Part shown: positions 1 to 5,390 of the stretch, piece after piece
How positions within the stretch are numbered: the first letter of the stretch is position 1
Layout: every line of letters starts with the position of its first letter
Notes under the pieces: generated by a model
What the model saw: the letters and a program-made list of their open reading frames with translations, nothing else
What the model was told of the DNA's origin: nothing
Databases searched by the model: none
Assembly: GCA_905479025.1 (NCBI GenBank)
Contig: CAJQKX010000241.1
Location: 1 to 5,390, forward strand
Length of the DNA stretch: 5,390 nt
Direction of reading: 5' to 3'
DNA from: an uncultured Paraglaciecola sp.
GTDB lineage: Bacteria > Pseudomonadota > Gammaproteobacteria > Enterobacterales > Alteromonadaceae
Position numbers and translations under genes: made by a program

Positions 1-126
1 TTTTATTATTCTGGGTTTTCTTTTTGAGGGTGCGTTTTGGTTAAAGCTTTTTAAACGTAAAAAGAAGCATAGTAGTCAGTAAAATGATCATTCCCTAGCT
101 TCTCTTCTCTTTGGCTCGGGCGCTGC
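1..126. repeat. Left copy of 126-bp exact terminal direct repeat
   Basis: These 126 bases are identical, base for base, to the last 126 bases of the window. Identity stops at position 127 on one side. The other copy is preceded by unrelated sequence, so the repeat has sharp limits that coincide with the two ends of the window. This is what a circular molecule written out linearly with an overlap looks like, and also what an assembly graph gives across a tandem repeat. No inverted-repeat ends or transposase mark it as a mobile element. Confidence 0.97.
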
Positions 127-527
127 CTATGTATGCTTGTTGCCTCATTAGTATCATCTAAGGCTCGTTTGCTAAAACCGACACTCATCTCAATATGGAT
201 AACGGTTTCCACGTTTGCAGGCATAAGTTGTTAGGTTCCAAAATAATGAACGTTGCTAGATACTTGAACGTGATGCGATTATCATCGCTAGTAAGCGATT
301 TAGCAGGGCTAAAAACAGTGGGTTATCGTTGGTGCATCTGTGCCATTTTCAGATATGGAATATGCACTTGTATAAGATTGTCAGGTGTAGGTGAAATCGT
401 CACTTCTCGTAAAATAAAAATATATCTTGTCTCATATTACCCTCTCTTTTATATCCCTGATGGGGCGAAAATCGGTAATATGTCGTGTATGACTCAACGG
501 TACTCAACCTACAAAAAGGAAGGCCTT
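127..527. other. Non-coding stretch upstream of the hydrolase gene
   Basis: I find no convincing gene in these 401 bases. An open frame runs in from 195 and joins the hydrolase, but its first 111 codons do not look like a protein: they are rich in Cys, Arg and Tyr, lack a good ribosome site, and lie ahead of a typical signal peptide. The stretch holds one perfect small inverted repeat (ATCGCT at 284-289, AGCGAT at 294-299, 4-base loop) and a possible promoter near 427-455. No iterons, tRNA or CRISPR repeats are seen. Confidence 0.6.
427..455 (+). promoter_or_regulatory. Possible sigma-70-type promoter for the hydrolase gene
   Basis: TTGTCT (427-432) and TATATC (450-455) are separated by 17 bases. 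Each hexamer matches 4 of 6 bases of the sigma-70 consensus. The pair lies about 72 bases upstream of the start codon at 528. Matches of this quality arise often by chance in AT-rich DNA, so this is a suggestion only. Confidence 0.3.
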
Positions 528-1379
528 ATGATATCTAAATTACAATACCACTGCACGCGAGTGACGACACTTGCCATTCTGTTCGCATTTGCTCAATTTT
601 CAGCCGCGCAAGACACTCGGATCGTCTTAGCAAATGACATGGTCGCATCCCACCACTCTGCTGCTGGTACAGCCAAATCTGCGGTATTAATGATACATGG
701 TTGGGCAGGGCAGATGGACGAAGTGGGCGATATGTACAAGCACTTAGCACAGAGACTCTCCGACCAAGGTATTGCGTCTATTCGAATTAATATACGTGGC
801 GAAAGTGAACGCGAAGCAACAAATTATACCATGACCAGTACCTTTGAATCTCGCGTTATCGATGCGAAAACGGGACTTGATTTTTTGCACGATACCTATC
901 CCGATCTCCCGAAAGGGGTGGTAGGTTTTAGTTTAGGAGCGTCAACGGCTATCGCATTAGCAGGCCATTATCCCAAGCAACTTAATAGTATGGTTTTGTG
1001 GTCTGCGGCTGGTAATCCAGATACCGTTGCTGAAAATTTGCTTTCCGCAGAGCAACGCCGCCAAGTATTGGCAACAGGCTCGGTAGTATTTCAAGATTGG
1101 GAAGCCATAACGATAACCAAACAGCATTTTTTAGGCTTAATGGGTTATGATATTTTCACCCCATTTAGAGCATATTCTGGCGCTTTGCTTTGTATACGGG
1201 GAACTGAGGATACGATCCCTGATATTGATCGCAAAATCATTGATACGGCATCAAGTGAGCTTGAAGAATATCGTCATATCAGTGGTGCCGATCATATTTT
1301 CGACGCTTTTAACCCCACGGCTAAATTCAGTGAGCGGGTGTTAGCACACACCGTGACTTGGCTTGTTGATACACTTTAA
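528..1379 (+). CDS. Secreted alpha/beta hydrolase (serine hydrolase family)
   Basis: A 283-aa alpha/beta-hydrolase-fold protein, probably an esterase- or lipase-like enzyme of unknown substrate. The start at 528 is chosen because AAGGAAGG lies just upstream (517-524) and the first 27 residues form a signal peptide: a short basic start, a hydrophobic core (TTLAILFAFAQF) and small residues at S25-A26-A27 for cleavage before Q28. Export to the periplasm or beyond is therefore likely. The oxyanion-loop motif HGWAG is at 57-61, the nucleophile elbow GFSLG at 133-137 (Ser135), a probable acid Asp228 lies in RGTEDTIPD, and the probable catalytic His256 lies in GADHIF. The triad is complete and correctly ordered, so the enzyme should be active. 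It has no functional link to its neighbours. A strong ribosome-binding sequence overlaps its stop codon but leads nowhere (see the entry at 1378). A peptidase-like activity cannot be excluded from motifs alone. Confidence 0.88.
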   Translation: MISKLQYHCTRVTTLAILFAFAQFSAAQDTRIVLANDMVASHHSAAGTAKSAVLMIHGWAGQMDEVGDMYKHLAQRLSDQGIASIRINIRGESEREATNYTMTSTFESRVIDAKTGLDFLHDTYPDLPKGVVGFSLGASTAIALAGHYPKQLNSMVLWSAAGNPDTVAENLLSAEQRRQVLATGSVVFQDWEAITITKQHFLGLMGYDIFTPFRAYSGALLCIRGTEDTIPDIDRKIIDTASSELEEYRHISGADHIFDAFNPTAKFSERVLAHTVTWLVDTL

Positions 1380-1410
1380 GGAGAGCGACGTGAGTTGGCT
1401 TCTGTCTTGA
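1378..1410 (+). pseudogene. Orphan ribosome site with a 6-codon frame
   Basis: AAGGAG (1378-1383) overlaps the TAA stop of the hydrolase gene. Six bases later comes GTG (1390), an ideal arrangement for a translationally coupled second gene. The frame reads V-S-W-L-L-S and then stops at 1408-1410, and the other frames also close soon after. This may be the start of a downstream gene lost by deletion or recombination, or only chance. Confidence 0.3.
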
Positions 1411-1831
1411 TTAAGCCCAAATAAGAAGCGTAAATAATATTGTGAGATGGGTGTTTTCTTTACATTTTTATACACATGTTTAACCCGTTTTTTAATTCAT
1501 TAGCCAGTTTCATATTCGCTATATCTCTTTAATGATGAGAACAAACTGATTTTTTGTAATGATTCTTTGGCTTGGGTTGTGCCTGTTATAAGTTAAATTT
1601 TAAAGGGTATGGCTTAATCATGAATAAATTAAAAAGTGGCTGGCAGTATTTAAATAAAACGGTCATTCACACATGTCATGTTACGCAAAATACATAGCAA
1701 GCGACTTAAGTTGGGACACGGAACGTTTACTGGTTTCCACTTTGTTGCATATTTTAATAAGCTTACTGATCCCCTTAACTGATGTAAGTTGGGCGAATGC
1801 TTGTGGATAGCAGACACCTAGAGAGAGAAAT
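1380..1831. other. Non-coding stretch between hydrolase and GFA genes
   Basis: These 452 AT-rich bases hold no gene I can support. Near the hydrolase end an imperfect inverted repeat pairs TTGGCTT (1395-1401) with AAGCCCAA (1413-1420), with one base bulged. It is not followed by a T run, so it is not a convincing intrinsic terminator. A longer-range pair, CAGTTT near 1506 and AAACTG near 1544, is weak. A 25-codon frame at 1620 was rejected. The GFA gene presumably has its own promoter here, but I cannot place one with confidence. Confidence 0.55.
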
Positions 1832-2290
1832 ATGATTGGAACAACGAGGACATCTGCACGCTGTGAATGTGGCGTACTGACACTTCGCATCAATGAAGCA
1901 CCCGTTGTGCAATTGGTATGTCATTGTAGCGATTGTAGAGTGTTTACGGCTATGCCATATACTGCACTGGCGTTTTTTCAGCCCGATAGGTGCAGTGCCC
2001 ATGGACAAAACTATTCTACAGTAATGAAGGGCGGCACCGGCTCAGACAAGACTCATCATTCCTGTGCATCTTGTCAAACACCGCTCTATGTGACCGTAGC
2101 TGCGCTTAATGGGGCTTTGGCCGTCATAGCAAAGCAGATTTCGACCTTTAAATTTGAGCCACAGGTACATATTTGGACAAGCGAGAAAGCCGTTGGAGTA
2201 ACAATCCCGCCAGGCGTCACTCAATCGTCAGGGGTGCCTCCTAAACAGATAGCAGGCAAAATGGTGTCGAGCTTTTGGGGGGGCAAATGA
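1832..2290 (+). CDS. GFA/CENP-V family zinc-binding protein
   Basis: A 152-aa protein of the GFA (glutathione-dependent formaldehyde-activating enzyme-like, CENP-V) fold, about the usual length for the family. Seven cysteines fall in the family's zinc-binding pattern: C11-x-C13-G, then C30-H-C32-x2-C35, then C78-x2-C81 followed by QTPLY, in place of the usual Gly-Thr-x-Leu. A later HIWTSEKA segment (113-120) corresponds to the conserved strand near the end of the fold. Most members have no proven reaction, and the family name comes from a formaldehyde-glutathione enzyme whose activity is debated, so a precise function should not be assigned. ATG 1832 is the first start after an in-frame stop near 1807, with a purine-rich GAGAGAG ribosome site. 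No signal peptide is visible, so the protein is probably cytoplasmic. It sits alone between two long gaps, as single-gene cassettes do. Confidence 0.88.
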   Translation: MIGTTRTSARCECGVLTLRINEAPVVQLVCHCSDCRVFTAMPYTALAFFQPDRCSAHGQNYSTVMKGGTGSDKTHHSCASCQTPLYVTVAALNGALAVIAKQISTFKFEPQVHIWTSEKAVGVTIPPGVTQSSGVPPKQIAGKMVSSFWGGK

Positions 2291-2328
2291 CTGTTTTTCT
2301 TAGTGTCAGCGTTGTGTTGCCGGCTTAA
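2287..2328 (+). other. 13-codon frame overlapping the GFA stop (ATGA)
   Basis: ATGA at 2287-2290 joins the GFA stop to a new start in the manner of translationally coupled genes, with a G-rich run just upstream. The frame encodes the hydrophobic peptide MTVFLSVSVVLPA and stops at 2326-2328. It may be the beginning of a lost membrane or exported protein, or a chance frame. Its TAA lies inside GCTTAAC (2323-2329), which fits the RYYYAAC pattern of an integron core site. Confidence 0.2.
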
Positions 2329-2379
2329 CACTGGGTATTTGTCATTGGAGAATGTCTATCAACAATGTGTCTACGCACA

Positions 2380-2468
2380 CCTAACAGGTTTCTTAACAAT
2401 TGCACAAAGTGCTGGACCGTTAAAAGCATGTGCTTCACATTCATGCTGGGCGTTACAAGGCGTTATGT
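2380..2468 (+). repeat. attC-like imperfect palindrome (possible integron cassette site)
   Basis: The left edge CCTAACA (2380-2386) and right edge GGCGTTATG (2459-2467) are partly complementary, as expected for the outer boxes of an integron attC site. An inner TAAC (2394-2397) faces GTTA (2452-2455). Further in, TTGCACAAAGTG (2400-2411) partly pairs with CACATTCATGC (2435-2445). The right edge ends about 19 bases before the GNAT start codon, the spacing typical of a cassette. Against this, the right core reads GTTATGT, which misses the strict GTTRRRY consensus. The pairing is broken by several bulges, and no second similar site or integrase gene is visible in the window. Treat it as a candidate. 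Confidence 0.3.
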
Positions 2469-2486
2469 GCCAAATAGAGGTGGAAT

Positions 2487-3021
2487 ATGAAAGTACATTC
2501 AAGGCCACTTAAAGTAGCTGATTTTGAACACATGAAAAACATTTTATTTCGAGATGGTTTAAATGAATGGAACTACATTACAGATGAAAGCATCGAGCAA
2601 CAGTTTCAGCAAATACGTGATGGGAAGGCGCTGGCTGTTTTAGCAGAAGAATGTGAAATTACAGGGTTCGCGATTTTAATTTTTAAAGACGCATGTCCTT
2701 CACAACTCAGTCAATATTCCGATTTATCAACCATGGCATATATTAATGATGTGGTAGTTAAGATGCATTATAGTGGTAAAGGAATTGGAAGCAGGTTACT
2801 ACTCAAGGCCAATCGAATTGGCTCAAAAAGCACAATGTGAAAAGGTCTATATTGCACGCCACGAAGAGAACTTAGTTTCCGCAGGGATGATGCGAAAAGC
2901 CTCTTTTCAAATGGTTGATACCTTTTATGATCCAAACAAGCGAACAACAGGCTCAAGAAATACATCGGTGTTAGTAAAAAACTCGTTTCCATGTTCCAGA
3001 AATTTTAAGGCCAATAACTGA
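2487..3021 (+). pseudogene. GNAT family N-acetyltransferase, broken by a one-base frameshift
   Basis: Two overlapping frames together make one GNAT acetyltransferase, an enzyme class that moves an acetyl group from acetyl-CoA to an amine. The first frame starts at ATG 2487, with AGAGGTGGA just upstream. It carries the N-terminal strands, the segment MAYINDVVVKMHY, and the acetyl-CoA pyrophosphate loop SGKGIGSRLL at about residues 96-105, where Ser replaces the usual Arg/Gln of the RxxGxG motif. It then runs into wrong residues and stops at 2840. The second frame takes over at IELAQKAQCEKVYIARHEEN and continues through the C-terminal half (SAGMMRKASFQMVDTFY) to the stop at 3019-3021. Removing one base around 2808-2811 (AAGGCCAATC) restores a continuous protein of 177 aa, a normal GNAT length. 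No long homopolymer lies at the break, so a real mutation is as likely as a sequencing error. The substrate cannot be told. Confidence 0.85.
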
Positions 3022-3072
3022 TTAGAGGGACAAAGCTACTGGTATTTTCATGCCAAACCGAAGAAAACCTGG

Positions 3073-3110
3073 ATACAAAAAAACCGCTAAACCTAGCGGT
3101 TTTTTTGTAT
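3073..3110. terminator. Bidirectional intrinsic terminator between GNAT and hslU
   Basis: A 17-bp perfect stem (ATACAAAAAAACCGCTA, 3073-3089, with its exact complement at 3094-3110) closes a 4-base AACC loop. The core CCGCTA/TAGCGG is flanked by seven A on the left and seven T on the right, so the RNA from either strand has a hairpin followed by a U run. It lies 13 bases beyond the hslU stop codon and about 50 bases beyond the GNAT stop, and so serves both convergent units. Confidence 0.93.
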
Positions 3111-3123
3111 TCACAAAGATAGA

Positions 3124-4455
3124 TTACAGAATAAAGCGACTTAAATCTTCGTCATCTACTAACATTTCTAAGTGGTCGTCAACGTATTTAGCATCGACAA
3201 TTAACGACTCGCCATTTTTTTCAGAGGCATCGTAAGAAATGTCTTCCATCAGTTTTTCCATCACGGTATGCAAGCGTCTGGCTCCGATGTTTTCGGTACG
3301 TTCATTCACTTTCCATGCGGCCTGAGCGATACGCTCTATACCTTCTTCAGTAAATGAGACATCTACACCTTCCGTTTTAAGCAAAGCTACGTATTGCTCG
3401 GTAAGCGATGCATTTGGCTCAGTCAAAATACGTACAAAGTCGTGGGCAGTCAACGCGGAAAGTTCAACACGGATAGGCAATCGACCTTGTAGTTCAGGAA
3501 TTAAGTCTGAAGGTTTGCACATTTGAAACGCACCAGAAGCAATAAACAAAATATGATCGGTTTTTACGGTACCATGTTTAGTCGACACGGTTGAACCTTC
3601 CACTAATGGCAACAAGTCACGTTGCACGCCTTCACGTGATACGTCTCCTCCGCTGGTAGAGCCTTCCCGCTTACATATTTTGTCAATTTCATCAATAAAC
3701 ACTATGCCGTTTTGTTCAAGTGAGTCTATCGCTGTTTGCTTCAGATCTTCATGATTAATTAACTTACTAGCTTCTTCGTCGATTAATAATTTAAACGCTT
3801 CTTTGACTTTAAGCTTTTTCTTTTTCTTTTGACTACCTGACAAATTTTGAAACATGCCTTGTAGTTGATTGGTCATTTCTTCCATACCTGGAGGTGCCAT
3901 TATTTCTACGCCAACCTGAGGCGCAGCAACGTCTAGCTCAATTTCTTTATCGTCTAATTGCCCTTCGCGGAGTTTTTTGCGAAAAATCTGTCTGGTGCCT
4001 TTATCCTGATGCTCTTCCTTATCACCAAAGGCATTTTCTGGTGGGGGTAATAATGCATCTAAAAGACGTTCTTCTGCCGCTTCTTCAGCGCGGAATTTCA
4101 CCTTACTTTTGGCCTGCTCTTTGGTCATTTTTATGGCGATATCAGCTAAGTCACGAATAATAGTTTCGACTTCTTTACCTACATAACCGACTTCTGTAAA
4201 TTTTGTGGCCTCGACTTTAATAAAAGGCGCGTTGGCTAACCTGGCTAAGCGCCGGGCAATTTCGGTTTTACCCACACCTGTTGGGCCAATCATGAGGATA
4301 TTTTTAGGTGTCACTTCTTGGCGCAGCTCTAATCCAAGCTGCATTCTGCGCCAGCGATTCCGAAGGGCAATAGACACTGCCCGTTTAGCGTCCTGTTGAC
4401 CGATAATATGACTGTCCAACTCATGGACGATTTCTCTTGGGGTCATTTCTGACAT
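3124..4455 (-). CDS. hslU: HslU (ClpY), ATPase subunit of the HslVU protease
   Basis: AAA+ unfoldase that binds substrates, unfolds them with ATP and feeds them into the HslV peptidase in the cytoplasm. The 443 aa match the E. coli protein in length and along the whole chain. The N-terminal [10 protein letters not shown] is intact. Walker A GPTGVGKT is at 57-64, the substrate-gripping pore loop GYVG at 90-93, and the intermediate (I) domain spans about 110-243. Walker B IVFIDEID is at 251-258, the probable arginine finger is Arg325 in GRLPIRVEL, sensor-2 is GARR with Arg393, and the C-terminal tail DLSRFIL inserts into HslV. The I domain has a lysine-rich patch (KKKKKLKVK, about 210-218), denser than I recall for E. 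coli. ATG 4455 has AAAAGG 8 bases upstream. The gene follows hslV after an 82-base gap, is presumably co-transcribed with it, and ends at the terminator at 3073-3110. No defects are seen. Confidence 0.98.
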   Translation of the reverse strand: MSEMTPREIVHELDSHIIGQQDAKRAVSIALRNRWRRMQLGLELRQEVTPKNILMIGPTGVGKTEIARRLARLANAPFIKVEATKFTEVGYVGKEVETIIRDLADIAIKMTKEQAKSKVKFRAEEAAEERLLDALLPPPENAFGDKEEHQDKGTRQIFRKKLREGQLDDKEIELDVAAPQVGVEIMAPPGMEEMTNQLQGMFQNLSGSQKKKKKLKVKEAFKLLIDEEASKLINHEDLKQTAIDSLEQNGIVFIDEIDKICKREGSTSGGDVSREGVQRDLLPLVEGSTVSTKHGTVKTDHILFIASGAFQMCKPSDLIPELQGRLPIRVELSALTAHDFVRILTEPNASLTEQYVALLKTEGVDVSFTEEGIERIAQAAWKVNERTENIGARRLHTVMEKLMEDISYDASEKNGESLIVDAKYVDDHLEMLVDDEDLSRFIL

Positions 4456-4537
4456 AAATAAAACCTTTTAAGCTGGGTAATTAACTGGTGCTCAATGTAA
4501 GCAACGCCAGTCAGGTAGAGTGTCTTAGCCGATATGG
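4456..4537 (-). other. hslV-hslU intercistronic gap
   Basis: These 82 bases separate the hslV stop from the hslU start. They hold the hslU ribosome site (AAAAGG, seen as CCTTTT at 4464-4469). A weak inverted pair, ACTGGTG near 4483 and CGCCAGT near 4507 with one mismatch, is too loose to call a terminator, and no T run follows it. Read-through from hslV into hslU is therefore expected. Confidence 0.5.
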
Positions 4538-5062
4538 TTAATAATCGATTGTTTCAATTGTTTGGCTATGATTCGTAAATACACAAATATTGCCGGCTAT
4601 GGTCAAACTTTTTTCGGCAATTTCTTTGGCTGATAATTCGGTGTTTTCCAACAAGGCCATGGCAGAAGATTGTGCAAAGTTGCCTCCAGAGCCTATGGCA
4701 ATTATGTCATTCTCTGGCTGAACTACATCGCCATTTCCAGTTATGATAAAGGAAGCCGTTTCGTCTGCGACAGCCAGGATAGCCTCTAATTTGCGTAACA
4801 TTCGGTCGCTACGCCAATCTTTTGCTAGTTCAACCGCTGCGCGGGTTAAGTTTCCTTGATGTATTTCAAGCTTAGACTCAAATCGTTCAAATAAAGTAAA
4901 CGCATCTGCTGTGCCGCCAGCAAAGCCAGCCAAGACTTTATTATTATATAAGCGTCGCACTTTTTTTGCGTTGCCTTTCATAACGGTATTGCCAAGTGAA
5001 ACTTGACCATCACCTGCTATTACCACTTGATTATTGCGCCGTACTGATACAATTGTAGTCAC
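4538..5062 (-). CDS. hslV: HslV (ClpQ), peptidase subunit of the HslVU protease
   Basis: N-terminal-threonine peptidase related to the proteasome beta subunit. It forms a double hexamer that degrades proteins delivered by HslU, including misfolded proteins under heat stress. I choose the GTG at 5062 as the start. It gives the family N-terminus (M)TTIVSVRR, so removal of Met exposes the catalytic Thr, and GAAGGA (5069-5074) sits 6 bases upstream. An in-frame ATG at 5107 would add 15 residues and bury that Thr. The product is 174 aa, against about 176 for E. coli. Mature Asp17, Lys33 (in [11 protein letters not shown]) and Ser124 (in GSGG) are all present, as are [14 protein letters not shown] and [13 protein letters not shown]. 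It is the first gene of the operon with hslU and is preceded by a sigma-32-type promoter. No defects are seen. Confidence 0.97.
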   Translation of the reverse strand: MTTIVSVRRNNQVVIAGDGQVSLGNTVMKGNAKKVRRLYNNKVLAGFAGGTADAFTLFERFESKLEIHQGNLTRAAVELAKDWRSDRMLRKLEAILAVADETASFIITGNGDVVQPENDIIAIGSGGNFAQSSAMALLENTELSAKEIAEKSLTIAGNICVFTNHSQTIETIDY

Positions 5063-5076
5063 GAAATTTCCTTCAA

Positions 5077-5119
5077 TGTCCAAGGACAACAATAGCGGTA
5101 AACACACAGATTTACACTA
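5077..5119 (-). promoter_or_regulatory. Two small hairpins in the hslV mRNA leader
   Basis: On the transcribed strand the leader can form GUAAA/UUUAC with an 8-base loop (5098-5102 with 5111-5115), extended across a small internal loop by UAG/CUA. Nearer the gene it can form UGUCC/GGACA with a 2-base loop (5077-5088). The second ends 2 bases before the GAAGGA ribosome site. A 5' stem-loop that stabilises the hslVU message has been described in E. coli. Whether these hairpins play that role here is inference, since both stems are short. Confidence 0.4.
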
Positions 5120-5195
5120 GGGATACACTAAGGTTGTCAGGGCTAAGGGTGGGCTATTGTCTTCTTTATCAGAGGAACGATGCCGGATGAACTAG

Positions 5196-5223
5196 ATGTG
5201 GGGAGTATTCTTTTTTTTTCAAG
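5196..5223 (-). promoter_or_regulatory. Sigma-32 heat-shock promoter of hslVU
   Basis: Read on the - strand, CTTGAAA (5217-5223) is followed after 13 bases by CCCCACAT (5196-5203). The sigma-32 consensus is CTTGAAA, 13-15 bases, CCCCATNT, so the -35 is perfect and the -10 differs at one specified base. The spacer starts with a run of A. Transcription would begin near 5188, giving a leader of about 125 nt before the GTG of hslV. hslVU is a known sigma-32 operon in E. coli, so position and type agree. The promoter lies about 40 bases inside the unique sequence, next to the terminal repeat. Confidence 0.88.
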
Positions 5224-5256
5224 CCGCGAGCAGGTGCTCACGACTTGGAATGTTCA

Positions 5257-5346
5257 GTGTCTGCTTTTATTATTCTGGGTTTTCTTTTTGAGGGTGCGTT
5301 TTGGTTAAAGCTTTTTAAACGTAAAAAGAAGCATAGTAGTCAGTAA
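5257..5346 (+). CDS. Doubtful 29-aa single-span membrane peptide
   Basis: A GTG-started frame encodes 29 residues: a hydrophobic stretch (AFIILGFLFEGAFWLKLF) followed by a basic tail (KRKKKHSSQ) and TAA. This is the shape of a small inner-membrane protein or of a C-terminal membrane anchor. A weak GGA lies 9 bases upstream of the GTG. All but its first 8 bases lie in the terminal repeat, so the same frame is present at positions 2-82 without its start. It could instead be the cut end of a longer gene in another copy of the repeat, or chance. Confidence 0.15.
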   Translation: MSAFIILGFLFEGAFWLKLFKRKKKHSSQ

Positions 5347-5390
5347 AATGATCATTCCCTAGCTTCTCTTCTCTTTGGCTCGGGCGCTGC
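5265..5390. repeat. Right copy of 126-bp exact terminal direct repeat
   Basis: Identical to positions 1-126 without mismatch. Merging the two copies gives a closed sequence of 5,264 bp. In that circle the hslV promoter region would run into the leader of the hydrolase gene, about 730 bases separating the hslV start from the hydrolase start in divergent orientation. Confidence 0.97.

Noticed and set aside
51..188. 45-codon - strand frame from ATG at 188.
   Set aside because: It has no clear ribosome site and no recognisable product, and it crosses the edge of the terminal repeat. I also compared it with the start of ftsN from memory and saw no match.
195..527. Upstream extension of the hydrolase frame from ATG 195 (111 extra codons).
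   Set aside because: The added residues do not look like a protein and would put a clear signal peptide in the middle of the chain. ATG 528 has a strong ribosome site.
1479..1592. Second attC-like site (GTTTAAC at 1479 with GTTATAA near 1586).
   Set aside because: The edges match loosely but the arms do not pair, so it does not support a cassette array.
1620..1697. 25-codon frame in the hydrolase-GFA gap.
   Set aside because: The nearest purine-rich sequence is too far from the ATG, and the peptide has no recognisable character.
2303..2512. 69-codon frame between GFA and GNAT.
   Set aside because: It runs through the palindromic site and into the GNAT start in another frame, has no ribosome site, and its residues resemble no family I know.
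5063..5107. Upstream ATG at 5107 as the start of hslV.
   Set aside because: It would hide the catalytic N-terminal Thr. The GTG at 5062 has a good ribosome site and gives the family N-terminus.
5180..5308. 42-codon + strand frame with GAGG ahead of ATG 5180.
   Set aside because: It crosses the sigma-32 promoter of hslV on the other strand, and its composition follows the T-rich DNA. Probably chance.
1..5390. Self-replicating plasmid.
   Set aside because: The terminal overlap suggests a circle, but there is no replication or partition gene and no iteron-like repeats.
1..5390. CRISPR array, tRNA, rRNA or insertion sequence.
   Set aside because: No spaced direct repeats, cloverleaf, rRNA-like stretch, transposase or terminal inverted repeats were seen on either strand.

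Overview
The window looks like gammaproteobacterial DNA, most likely from a marine Alteromonadales-type bacterium. The basis is a complete hslV-hslU pair whose proteins run close to the Escherichia coli ones from end to end, with HslU having the same length (443 aa) as I recall for E. coli. The genus assignment is inference; no rRNA or other marker is present.

Layout. Positions 1-527 hold no convincing gene. On the + strand follow a secreted alpha/beta hydrolase (528-1379), a 452-base gap, a GFA/CENP-V-type zinc-binding protein (1832-2290), a 196-base gap containing an attC-like imperfect palindrome, and a GNAT acetyltransferase broken by a single-base frameshift (2487-3021). A 17-bp perfect-stem terminator (3073-3110) with T runs on both strands separates this half from the - strand operon hslV (4538-5062) and hslU (3124-4455). 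Upstream of hslV is a near-consensus sigma-32 promoter (CTTGAAA, 13-base spacer, CCCCACAT), followed by a leader of about 125 nt with two small hairpins.

Function. HslV (peptidase) and HslU (AAA+ unfoldase) form the heat-shock protease ClpYQ, and the promoter, leader, both genes and terminator make a complete regulatory unit. The three + strand genes are unrelated accessory functions with no obvious shared pathway. They look like a loosely assembled or decaying accessory region: one gene is frameshifted, and strong translation-start signals after two genes lead into reading frames of only 6 and 13 codons.

The most unusual large-scale feature is that the first 126 and last 126 bases are identical. 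Either the sequence closes into a 5,264-bp circle, or it was assembled across a tandem duplication or direct repeat. No replication gene, origin repeat, integrase or transposase is visible, so a self-replicating plasmid is not supported. I see no clear new multi-gene system. The points worth checking are the circular or tandem topology around hslVU, the possible integron-type site, and the GNAT frameshift.
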